Positions 14,418 to 20,687 of a stretch of DNA of 20,687 nucleotides are shown piece by piece. The notes beneath the pieces are model-generated. The model had not been told where the DNA came from. It saw only the letters and a list, made by a program, of their open reading frames with translations, and ran no database searches. The stretch is from Actinomycetes bacterium. GTDB taxonomy: Bacteria; Actinomycetota; Actinomycetes; Actinomycetales; Microbacteriaceae. Location of the stretch: the NCBI GenBank assembly GCA_023450335.1, contig JAEXHA010000002.1, positions 1 through 20,687 of the forward strand. The letters run 5' to 3'. Numbering within the stretch: position 1 is the stretch's first letter; the number at the start of each line of letters is the position of its first letter. The translations under genes were made by a program, and so were the position numbers.

Positions 14418-14453
14418 CGGCTGCCCCGGAAGCCGGAGTTTCCGGGGCAGCCG
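14418..14453. terminator. bidirectional terminator, perfect 14-bp stem
   Basis: CGGCTGCCCCGGAA (14418-14431) and TTCCGGGGCAGCCG (14440-14453) are perfectly complementary across an 8-base loop. It lies between two convergent genes, starting 66 bases after the + strand stop and 11 bases beyond the - strand stop, so it can serve both. On the minus strand a short A/T-rich stretch (ATTAAA) follows at some distance; there is no proper U-tract. Confidence 0.75.
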
Positions 14454-14464
14454 AGGATGCCGGG

Positions 14465-17400
14465 TCAGCGGGCCGCTGCGTGCCCGCGTCGGCGGGTGAC
14501 CACCAGGATCGCGCCGCCGATCACCGTCATCACGGCCAGCGCCGTCACGAACCCGATGGGGAAGGTGCCACCGGTGGCGGCGAGCGCACCGGCGGGGACC
14601 ACCTGCACGGGGATCTCGATCGGGTCGACGCCGGCCGACTCGAGCACGAGCGTGTGCGCGCCCACCGCGAGGTCGGCCGGGATCGCGACGGTGAAGCTGA
14701 CCGTGCCGGCGGCGTCCGCGGCCGGGATGTCCTCGACCACGATCGGGTCGCTGAACAGCGTCGCCGAGATCTGCTGGCCCGGGGTGAGACCCGACACCTC
14801 GACGCGCAGTGAACCGCCCTGCTCGACCCGGCCCGTGCCGATGTTCACCTCGGCCCAATCGGTCCGCGGCTCCGGGGCCGGGGTCGGCTCCGGGGTCGGG
14901 GCCGGGATACCGGCGACGACTGCACGACCCAGCGGCGCCGGGTCGACGACGTCATGCGCGGCGAAGTACGCCACGGTCGCGGCCAGGTCGGCCTGCCCGG
15001 TGTCGGCGCGGTCGGTGCCGTCGGCGAAGGTGAAGAAGTTGTCACCGCCGGCGGCGACGAACGAATTCGTCACGACCGTGAACTCGTCGTCGGCTTCGAC
15101 GGTCACCCCGTTCAATGTCATAGCCACGATGCGCTCACCGCGGGCGGCGCCGGCGTCGTATTCGTAGCTGAAGCCGTCCGAGATGCCCAGGTGCAGCTTC
15201 GGCCGCGACGAGCCCTTGGGCTGCCACTGCTGCTCGAGCACCGCCTTCAGCTGCGCGCCGGTGAGCGTCACCGTCACGAGCGTGTTGGCGAACGGCTGCA
15301 CGTCGGCCACGTCGCGGTAGGTCATCGTGCCGTCCTCGCCGAACAGCAGGTCGGCGCGCAGCCCGCCCGGGTTCATGATGCCGATCTGTGCCGGCGCGCC
15401 CGCGTAGACCTCGTTCGACGTCGCCCACAGGTACACGTCGGCGATCAGGTTGCCCAGCGAGGACTCCACGCCGCGGTCGTCGCCCGGGGGTGTTCCGCCG
15501 CGCACGATGTCGCCGCTGATGGCGCCCACCTCGACGGCACCCTCGACCTCGGCCACCGCGACGGCATCCGCGACGATCTCGGCCACCTCCGGAGCGTCCG
15601 CGTAGACGGCGGCGCCGTCGACGACCAGCGGCACGACGCCGCCGGTGATCGAGACCAGCTCGTTCGTGGCGGCATCCACCGAGATGTCCAGCGTGCCCAG
15701 CGCCTTGCCGTACTCCTGCGCCTGGATCACCGGGCGTCCGCCGATCTCGCACGCGTGGTTCTGATGCGTGTGACCCGACACGATCGCGTCGATCTCGTCG
15801 GAGGCGCCGCGGATCAGTTCGCCGTACGCGGTCTCGTCGGCCGCGACGTCGGCGCACCCGGCCCCTGCGGCACCCTCATGGGTCAGCAGGATCGTGACGT
15901 CGGCCAGGTCGCCGTCGGCGATCTGCGCCGCGACCCGGTTGGCGGCGGTGAGCTGGTCGCCGAACTCGATGTCGGCGATGCCGTCGGGGCTGACCATCGA
16001 CGCGGTGGCCTCGGTCACTGTGCCGATGAACGCGACGCGCACCCCGTCGACGGTCTCGACGCTGTACTGCGGCAGGGCCGGGGTATCGGTGCCCGTGAGG
16101 TAGACGTTCGCCCCGAGCCCGAACACATCGTCACCGTAGCGGGGCAGCACCCGGTCGGTGAGGTCGGCGAACCCGGCGTCGAACTCGTGGTTGCCGACCG
16201 CGCTCACATCGAGCCCGGCTGCGACCAGCGCGTCGATCGTGGGCGCATCCTGCTGGATGAACGACGTGAACGTCGACGCGCCGATGTTGTCACCGGCCGA
16301 GACGAACAGCGTGTGGGGATTGTCGGCCTCGAACGCATCGACGGCGCCCGCCAGGCTCGCCGCACCCGCTTCGCCGTTGCGGAGGTTCTGCTCGATGCGG
16401 CCGTGGAAGTCGTTGATCGTCAGGACCTGGATGTCCTTCGTCGCCGGTGCCAGCGCGTCGTCGATCGCGAAGACGGTCGTCGTGCCGGACACCTCGTTGC
16501 CCACCGCGATCAGCGGGGCGCCGGTGGGCGAATCGGCCGCCGCGATGAACGCGATCGACTCGGGGCCGAGGTCGCCGGCGCTCGCCAGGTCGCCGCCGTC
16601 CTCGACGGATTGCGCGAAGTCACGGTTGTTCACGTAGGTGACGAACGTGGATGCCGCGGGCTCGGTCACGTCGTAGACGGCCACGCCGCCTGCGCGTTCG
16701 AAGCCGACGAACGCGTAGGTGCGGCCGCTGAGCTCGCCGATCGCGATCGCCTCCGGCTCGGGGCCCTTGTCGTCGCTGCGGCCCTCGAAGTTCGACTCGG
16801 AGTGGTTCGAGTTGAAGAACTCCGGCGCCGCCGCGGCGGTGATCTCCTCGAATTCCGAACCCGAGTCCCAGACCTGCTCGCCGCCTGTCGTCCAGATCGA
16901 GAACGACCGGGCGCCGAACGCGTACAGCTCGCGATAGCACCCGGCATCCACGTCGAAGCCCTCTTCGATCGTCACGTTGAGCCGGCCCAGATCGGCGTCG
17001 CCGAGCGCGCCGGCCAGTGCGCTGTCGGTGCAGACGGGGCCGTGGCCGTCGTCGGCGAGGTCCTTCACGCGCGCCGCCTCGACGTAGTCGCCCCACTCGC
17101 GGGCATCGCCCTCATTGGCGGTGACGAGGTAGGTCTGACCGCCGGCGGTGTACGCGTCGATCGCGTCGGGCATGTACACGCCGTGGAGTCCGTCGTAGGT
17201 GCGCAGGTCGAAGCCCGCGTCGCGGTCGCTCGGATCGAGCGCGTTCTGCTCGAGGCCGTGGTCCTTGAATCCGAGCGGGTGGATGCCGGTGACCGTGGCC
17301 GAATCGAGATCGACGACCGCGAGCGCGTTGGCCTCTTGCAGCGTCGCGTAGGCGGTGCCGCCGTCGACGGTGATGTACTCGGGCTCGAGGTTGCGGCTGA

Positions 17401-18106
17401 CCGGGAACTCGGCGCCCACCGTCGGGCCGAACACGCGCACGCCTTCGGGCAGGGCGGCCTCGTAGGCGTGGAAGTCGGCGATGCGCACGTCGCGCTGGGT
17501 GGGCGCGGTCAGCCCGGCGGGCAGAGCGACGACCGCGATCGATCCTTCGGGGTCGACAGAGAAGTCGTCGGACGGTTCGCCCTCGTTCGCCACGACCGCG
17601 TACGAGCCGTCGGGCGAGATCGTCACCATGTCGGGGAGTGCCCCCACCTCGACGCTGCCCAGGGTCGCGGTGGCGGCCTCGGCGGCGTTCGCGTCGAAGA
17701 ACACGAGGTGGCCCGCGTCGGTCTTCGTCGGCGCCTCCACTGCGATGACGCCCAGGCCGTCCTCGCGGATCGCGACCGAGTTCGCCGTCCCCGTCGAAGC
17801 GATCGAGAACAGCTTCGTGATCGCCGCGGGGTCGGCGTAGTGGAGCACGTCGACCGATCCGGCCTGCGCGTTCACGACGAACAGGCGGTCGCCGAAGGCC
17901 TGCACGATCTCGGCGGCGGACGCGTCGAACACGCCGGTCTCGAACGAGCCGATCGGCGTCAGCGACAGGGCCGCGTCGGGGGCTGAATGGGTGACAGGTG
18001 TCGGCACGACCTGTGCGGAGGCGGCTGTGGGCAACAGCGCCAGGGTGCACAAAACCGCGGCGGCCGCGCCCAGCGCGACCGGACGGCGGAAGGACTGCAA
18101 GGGCAT
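14465..18106 (-). CDS. secreted, sortase-anchored 5'-nucleotidase with choice-of-anchor I domain
   Basis: This 1,213-aa cell-wall phosphoesterase probably releases phosphate from nucleotides or other organic phosphates outside the cell. A signal peptide (RR then a hydrophobic core, AxA cleavage near residue 31) is followed by a beta-rich choice-of-anchor I region to about residue 555. The metallophosphatase domain has DFHGR (Asp566, His568), AGDNIG, GNHEFD (Asn639, His640) and SGHTH (His779, His781). The 5'-nucleotidase C-terminal domain shows SSLGNLIAD, NPGGLRAD and FVAAGGDNFF. A PEPTPAPEP linker, an Ig-like segment and the sorting signal LAATG (1175-1179) with hydrophobic helix and RRR tail end the protein. 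LAXTG is the class E sortase motif of high-GC actinobacteria. The start at 18106 (GAGGAT ahead) is preferred over 18157 because it places the signal peptide at the N terminus. A PHO box lies upstream. Confidence 0.93.
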   Translation of the reverse strand: MPLQSFRRPVALGAAAAVLCTLALLPTAASAQVVPTPVTHSAPDAALSLTPIGSFETGVFDASAAEIVQAFGDRLFVVNAQAGSVDVLHYADPAAITKLFSIASTGTANSVAIREDGLGVIAVEAPTKTDAGHLVFFDANAAEAATATLGSVEVGALPDMVTISPDGSYAVVANEGEPSDDFSVDPEGSIAVVALPAGLTAPTQRDVRIADFHAYEAALPEGVRVFGPTVGAEFPVSRNLEPEYITVDGGTAYATLQEANALAVVDLDSATVTGIHPLGFKDHGLEQNALDPSDRDAGFDLRTYDGLHGVYMPDAIDAYTAGGQTYLVTANEGDAREWGDYVEAARVKDLADDGHGPVCTDSALAGALGDADLGRLNVTIEEGFDVDAGCYRELYAFGARSFSIWTTGGEQVWDSGSEFEEITAAAAPEFFNSNHSESNFEGRSDDKGPEPEAIAIGELSGRTYAFVGFERAGGVAVYDVTEPAASTFVTYVNNRDFAQSVEDGGDLASAGDLGPESIAFIAAADSPTGAPLIAVGNEVSGTTTVFAIDDALAPATKDIQVLTINDFHGRIEQNLRNGEAGAASLAGAVDAFEADNPHTLFVSAGDNIGASTFTSFIQQDAPTIDALVAAGLDVSAVGNHEFDAGFADLTDRVLPRYGDDVFGLGANVYLTGTDTPALPQYSVETVDGVRVAFIGTVTEATASMVSPDGIADIEFGDQLTAANRVAAQIADGDLADVTILLTHEGAAGAGCADVAADETAYGELIRGASDEIDAIVSGHTHQNHACEIGGRPVIQAQEYGKALGTLDISVDAATNELVSITGGVVPLVVDGAAVYADAPEVAEIVADAVAVAEVEGAVEVGAISGDIVRGGTPPGDDRGVESSLGNLIADVYLWATSNEVYAGAPAQIGIMNPGGLRADLLFGEDGTMTYRDVADVQPFANTLVTVTLTGAQLKAVLEQQWQPKGSSRPKLHLGISDGFSYEYDAGAARGERIVAMTLNGVTVEADDEFTVVTNSFVAAGGDNFFTFADGTDRADTGQADLAATVAYFAAHDVVDPAPLGRAVVAGIPAPTPEPTPAPEPRTDWAEVNIGTGRVEQGGSLRVEVSGLTPGQQISATLFSDPIVVEDIPAADAAGTVSFTVAIPADLAVGAHTLVLESAGVDPIEIPVQVVPAGALAATGGTFPIGFVTALAVMTVIGGAILVVTRRRGHAAAR

Positions 18107-18136
18107 GGGTATCCTCGTCGATTCGGGATCGGGAAT

Positions 18137-18150
18137 GCGCGGATCCGCGC
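18137..18150. repeat. 14-bp palindrome in the nucleotidase leader
   Basis: GCGCGGATCCGCGC is a perfect palindrome 31 bases upstream of the nucleotidase start, inside its probable untranslated leader. It may be chance in GC-rich DNA or an RNA hairpin. Confidence 0.3.
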
Positions 18151-18172
18151 TCCTCAAGTCCTAACGACGCCC

Positions 18173-18201
18173 GGTGACCCCTTCGTGAACGGTGGGCGAA
18201 T
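18173..18201 (-). promoter_or_regulatory. PHO box (three 11-bp direct repeat units)
   Basis: On the minus strand the units ATTCGCC (18201-18195), GTTCACG (18190-18184) and GGTCACC (18179-18173) follow each other with exactly 4 bases between, an 11-bp period. Against the actinobacterial PHO-box unit GTTCACC they match 5, 6 and 6 of 7 positions. The site lies about 70-95 bp ahead of a secreted nucleotidase, a classic PhoP target, and TAGGAC further downstream could be its -10. Confidence 0.65.
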
Positions 18202-18227
18202 GATGGGTGCCTCCACCCGATTCTGAA

Positions 18228-18249
18228 TACTAGGACGTCCATGTAAACT
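18228..18249 (+). promoter_or_regulatory. palindromic operator overlapping the acyl-CoA dehydrogenase promoter
   Basis: TAC-TA-GGACGTCC-AT-GTA (18228-18245) is an inverted repeat with an 8-bp perfect core and matching outer arms. TAAACT (18244-18249) overlaps its right arm and could be a -10, with TTCTGA (18221-18226) as a weak -35 at 17 bases. A TetR-type repressor is the likely class of binder; none is encoded in the window. Confidence 0.45.
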
Positions 18250-18302
18250 GAGCACAGTGCCCCACCCTGGCCGCCATATCGCTGTCACCCTGTCTCACAA
18301 GG

Positions 18303-18314
18303 ATGTGATCACAT
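18303..18314. promoter_or_regulatory. 12-bp palindrome across the dehydrogenase start codon
   Basis: ATGTGATCACAT is a perfect palindrome whose right end enters the ATG at 18313. It lies between the AAGGA ribosome site and the start codon. It could bind a regulator or fold over the start, or be chance. Confidence 0.25.
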
Positions 18315-19467
18315 GAGCATGACTCTCACCGCCGCCCTCTCCGTCGAGGATCGGGCCGCCATCCTCGACGCCGTGCGTGCCTTCGCCACGCACGAGCTCG
18401 AGCCGCACGCGCTCGAATGGGACGAACAACGGCACTTCCCGCGCGACGTGCTGCGCAACGCGGGAGAGCTCGGGGTCGGCGGCATCTACGTGCGCGAGGA
18501 CGTGGGCGGATCGGCATTGCGCCGCGAGGACGCCGTGGCCATCTTCGAAGCGCTGGCGACCGGTGACCCGACGATCGCCGCGTACATCTCCATCCACAAC
18601 ATGGTGGCCTGGATGATCGACGCACACGGCAGCGAGGCGCAGCGCCGGCAGTGGCTGCCCGAGCTGGTCGCCATGCGACGCCTGGGCGCCTACTGCCTGA
18701 CCGAGCCCGGTGCCGGGTCGGATGCCGCGGCGATCACCACGACGGCCATCGCCGACGCCGACGACTATGTGCTCACCGGTGTCAAGCAGTTCATCTCCGG
18801 GGCCGGTGCAGCCGACGTCTACGTCGTGATGGCACGCACCGGCGAGCCCGGATCGCGCGGCATCACCGCGTTCCTCGTACCGGCAGACGCCGCGGGGCTG
18901 AGCTTCGGCGCGAACGAGAAGAAGATGGGGTGGAAGGCGCAGCCCACCCGCCAGGTGATCCTCGACGAGGTGCGGGTTCCGGCATCCGCTGTTCTCGGTG
19001 AGCTCGGCGGCGGGTTCAAACTAGCCATGAGCGGTCTCAACGGCGGACGCATCAACATCGCCGCCTGCTCGCTGGGCGGCGCGCAGTGGGCGCTCGACCG
19101 CGCGACGCGGTACGTGCACGAGCGGTTCACGTTCGGTGAACCGCTGGCCGAGAAGCAGTCGGTGGTGTTCGCGCTCGCCGACATGGCCACGCAATTGCAG
19201 GCGGCGCGGGCCCTCGTGCGCGACGCCGCACGCGCTCTCGACGCCGGAGCCCCCGACGCGGTCATGCAGTGCGCGATGGCCAAGCGCTTCGCCACCGACG
19301 CCGGCTTCGAGGTCGCCAACCAGGCGCTCCAGCTGCACGGCGGGTACGGATACCTGCAGGAGTACGGCATCGAGAAGGTCGTGCGCGACCTGCGGGTGCA
19401 CCAGATCCTCGAGGGCACGAACGAGATCATGCGGCTGATCATCGGCCGCACCGTTCTGGGAGCATGA
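18313..19467 (+). CDS. acyl-CoA dehydrogenase (isobutyryl-CoA dehydrogenase-like)
   Basis: This 384-aa FAD flavoenzyme introduces the 2,3 double bond into an acyl-CoA and passes electrons to ETF. Landmarks are CLTEPGAGSDAAAITTTA (FAD/substrate binding), KQFISGAGAADVYVVMART, KMGWKAQPTRQVILDEVRVP, LHGGYGYLQEYGIEKVVRDLRV and the catalytic base Glu367 in ILEGTNEIMR. The KQFISGAG and VVMART wording resembles the ACAD8/isobutyryl-CoA dehydrogenase branch, which fits valine breakdown, but short-chain or other branched substrates are possible. ATG 18313 has AAGGA ahead. It is followed after 4 bases by an enoyl-CoA hydratase gene, giving two consecutive steps. A palindromic operator overlaps its promoter. 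It could also supply the dehydrogenase step missing from the ligase/thiolase module. Confidence 0.93.
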   Translation: MSMTLTAALSVEDRAAILDAVRAFATHELEPHALEWDEQRHFPRDVLRNAGELGVGGIYVREDVGGSALRREDAVAIFEALATGDPTIAAYISIHNMVAWMIDAHGSEAQRRQWLPELVAMRRLGAYCLTEPGAGSDAAAITTTAIADADDYVLTGVKQFISGAGAADVYVVMARTGEPGSRGITAFLVPADAAGLSFGANEKKMGWKAQPTRQVILDEVRVPASAVLGELGGGFKLAMSGLNGGRINIAACSLGGAQWALDRATRYVHERFTFGEPLAEKQSVVFALADMATQLQAARALVRDAARALDAGAPDAVMQCAMAKRFATDAGFEVANQALQLHGGYGYLQEYGIEKVVRDLRVHQILEGTNEIMRLIIGRTVLGA

Positions 19468-19471
19468 GGGT

Positions 19472-20248
19472 ATGACTTCCTATGAGACGCTCCTGGTCGA
19501 CACGCGCGGACGCGTGGGCTGGATCACCCTGAACCGTCCCGAAGCCCTGAACGCCCTGAACTCGCAGGTGATGCACGAGGTGGTCACCGCCGCCGAGGCG
19601 TTCGACGCCGATGAGGGCATCGGTGCGATCGTCGTCACCGGCAGCGAGCGCGCCTTCGCCGCCGGGGCCGACATCAAGGAGATGAGCAGCAAGACCGGCC
19701 TCGACATGCTCATGGGCGACCACTTCGGAGCCTGGAGCCGGTTCGCCGCCGTGCGCACACCGGTGATCGCCGCCGTCTCGGGCTTCGCCCTGGGCGGCGG
19801 ATGCGAGCTGGCGATGATGTGCGACATCATCCTGGCCGCCGACACCGCGAAGTTCGGCCAGCCCGAGATCAACCTCGCCGTCATCCCCGGCATGGGCGGC
19901 ACGCAGCGTCTCATCCGCGCCGTCGGCTACTACAAGGCCGCCGAGCTCGTGCTCACCGGTCGCATGATGGATGCCGGTGAAGCCGAACGCGCGGGGCTCG
20001 TGTCCCGCGTCGTCCCGGCATCCGATCTGCTCGATGAGGCGGCGAAGACGGCCGACACCATCGCGGCGAAGTCGCTCCCGTCGGTGTATGCCGCCAAGGC
20101 GGCCCTCGACGCGGCGATGGAGACCTCGCTGGCCGAAGGTCTCCGGTTCGAGCGGCACGCCTTCGCGGCGCTGTTCGACACCGCCGACCAGAAGGAGGGC
20201 ATGGCCGCCTTCGTCGAGAAGCGCACGCCGGATTTCACCGGACGCTGA
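19472..20248 (+). CDS. enoyl-CoA hydratase (crotonase family)
   Basis: This 258-aa crotonase should add water to the 2-enoyl-CoA made by the dehydrogenase upstream, giving the (3S)-hydroxyacyl-CoA. Both catalytic glutamates are present at the canonical 20-residue spacing: Glu112 in GGGCELAM and Glu132 in QPEINLAVIPGMGGTQRL. The oxyanion-hole segments are AAGADIKEM and GFALGGG. The start ATG 19472 is 4 bases past the dehydrogenase stop, with GAGGG only 1 base away, so translation probably depends on coupling. The protein resembles short-chain hydratases (ECHS1/EchA8-like) used in valine and fatty-acid degradation. It is stereochemically opposite to the MaoC hydratase in the same window, so the two probably belong to different pathways. 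Confidence 0.95.
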   Translation: MTSYETLLVDTRGRVGWITLNRPEALNALNSQVMHEVVTAAEAFDADEGIGAIVVTGSERAFAAGADIKEMSSKTGLDMLMGDHFGAWSRFAAVRTPVIAAVSGFALGGGCELAMMCDIILAADTAKFGQPEINLAVIPGMGGTQRLIRAVGYYKAAELVLTGRMMDAGEAERAGLVSRVVPASDLLDEAAKTADTIAAKSLPSVYAAKAALDAAMETSLAEGLRFERHAFAALFDTADQKEGMAAFVEKRTPDFTGR

Positions 20249-20263
20249 CGAGCGGATGCCGGG

Positions 20264-20374
20264 TCAGCGGCGCCCCGGGATCCGGTCCACGAGCGGCGCG
20301 AGCACCCCGCGCAGCAAGAGGCGGAAGTTTCCACCCCTGCACGGCTGGTCCTGCGGCGCCGGCGCCGCGATCAT
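20264..20374 (-). CDS. possible small protein (36 aa), speculative
   Basis: A short open frame runs from an ATG at 20374 to a TGA ending at 20264. Its second half (NFRLLLRGVLAPLVDRI, then PGRR) looks protein-like: hydrophobic residues alternating with basic ones. There is no good ribosome site at normal distance, and a 36-codon frame is not unusual by chance at this GC content. Its ATG overlaps, on the other strand, an ATG of the WXG100-like gene within TCATGA. Listed so that it can be checked, not as an established gene. Confidence 0.18.
   Translation of the reverse strand: MIAAPAPQDQPCRGGNFRLLLRGVLAPLVDRIPGRR
20353..20368. repeat. 16-bp perfect palindrome before the WXG100-like gene
   Basis: GCGGCGCCGGCGCCGC is self-complementary and ends 13 bases before ATG 20382, where a ribosome site would be expected. 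It could be an operator or translational control element, or simply GC-rich chance. Confidence 0.35.
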
Positions 20375-20381
20375 GACTGGC

Positions 20382-20687
20382 ATGACCACCACCTCATTCT
20401 CGGGTGCCGACGTCGATCAGCTCATGGCCACGGCCACCGCCTGCGCCCACGGCGCCGAAACGCTGGTCGGCATCGCGAACCGCACGACCCTCGCCCTGTG
20501 CGTGCACCTGACCTGGCACGGCCCCGACGCGGATGCCACGCGCGCACAGTGGCGGGAGGAGACCCTGCCGGCCATCGTCTCGGTCGCCACGCGCGTGCGC
20601 GAAGCCGGACTGCATCTGGTGCGCGAAGCGCAGCAGCAGCTCGACACAAGCGCCGCCGGTGCCGGCGCGGCAGCCGGGGCCGCGGCC
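20382..20687 (+). CDS. WXG100-like protein, N-terminal part (3' truncated)
   Basis: An open frame runs to the window edge, 102 codons so far. It looks like a helical hairpin of the WXG100/ESX class. A first helix of about residues 8-40 is followed by the turn Trp45-His46-Gly47 (WHGPDA) and a second helix with AQWREETLPAIVSVATRVREAGLHL. The protein then becomes Ala/Gly-rich. The W-x-G-PDA turn and a second Trp about a dozen residues on are frequent in actinobacterial WXG100-type proteins linked to type VII secretion. ATG 20373, three codons earlier, is an alternative start. Neither start has a clear ribosome site. If the protein ends soon after the window it is a plain WXG100; if longer, it may be a fused effector. 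Confidence 0.65.
   Translation, partial: MTTTSFSGADVDQLMATATACAHGAETLVGIANRTTLALCVHLTWHGPDADATRAQWREETLPAIVSVATRVREAGLHLVREAQQQLDTSAAGAGAAAGAAA

Noticed and set aside
14954..17986. 1,010-codon plus-strand open frame opposite the nucleotidase
   Set aside because: Low-complexity, Arg/Val/Gly/Asp-rich translation with no domain; the minus strand encodes a motif-complete enzyme. Long antisense frames are expected at this GC content.
18107..18157. Earlier ATG (18157) for the nucleotidase
   Set aside because: Would place 17 charged residues ahead of the signal peptide. GAGGAT precedes the ATG at 18106.
1..20687. CRISPR array, tRNA/rRNA genes, insertion sequence or prophage ends
   Set aside because: No regularly spaced direct repeats, cloverleaf-like sequences, transposase or integrase motifs were seen on reading both strands.

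Overview
The window looks like the chromosome of a high-GC actinobacterium, most likely of the Microbacteriaceae (Microbacterium-like). The inference rests on strong G/C third-position bias, frequent 4-base ATGA/GTGA stop-start overlaps, an LAXTG-type sortase motif, an actinobacterial-style PHO box and a WXG100-type protein. No tRNA, rRNA, CRISPR array, transposase or riboswitch was recognised. The first gene is cut at its 5' end and the last at its 3' end.

Layout. (1) 1-3197, + strand: the end of an FtsX-type ABC permease followed by two different ATP-binding subunits, each overlapping its upstream gene by 4 bases. The first ATPase carries a C-terminal segment resembling the AbrB/MraZ swapped-hairpin fold. 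(2) 3198-7547, + strand: a methylcitrate-cycle operon, gntR-prpD-prpB-prpC, behind a promoter overlapped by a GTGTATACAC palindrome, with a second GTATAC copy 52 bp upstream. (3) 7548-12409: a beta-oxidation-like module. On the - strand are a MarR regulator and a MaoC hydratase-SDR dehydrogenase pair; on the + strand are an acyl-CoA ligase and a thiolase. Two near-identical TCAGGTAGYCTGA boxes lie in front of the ligase and in front of the hydratase, defining a local MarR regulon. The thiolase has its own upstream palindrome of a different sequence. (4) about 12410-14417: a stretch of visibly lower GC with a membrane-anchored PASTA plus tandem Ltp-repeat protein and an unrecognised 65-aa/234-aa gene pair. 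This is the most accessory-looking part of the window. (5) 14418-18201: a 1,213-residue secreted, sortase-anchored phosphoesterase (choice-of-anchor I domain, 5'-nucleotidase, LAATG sorting signal) on the - strand. A PHO box lies in front of it and a perfect 14-bp hairpin terminator behind it. (6) 18202-20248, + strand: an isobutyryl-CoA-dehydrogenase-like acyl-CoA dehydrogenase and an enoyl-CoA hydratase behind another palindromic operator. (7) 20382-20687: the start of a WXG100-like protein.

How it fits together. Much of the window concerns acyl-CoA catabolism. The dehydrogenase/hydratase pair would act on branched or short acyl-CoAs, as in valine breakdown. The MarR-controlled set activates and shortens some carboxylic acid. 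Both routes can end in propionyl-CoA, which the prp operon turns into pyruvate and succinate. The regulatory sites are all different, so these blocks appear to be induced separately. The phosphoesterase is unrelated and is probably a phosphate-starvation enzyme. The best candidates for undescribed biology are the low-GC Ltp/unknown-pair segment, the two-box MarR regulon and the AbrB-like tail on the ABC ATPase.
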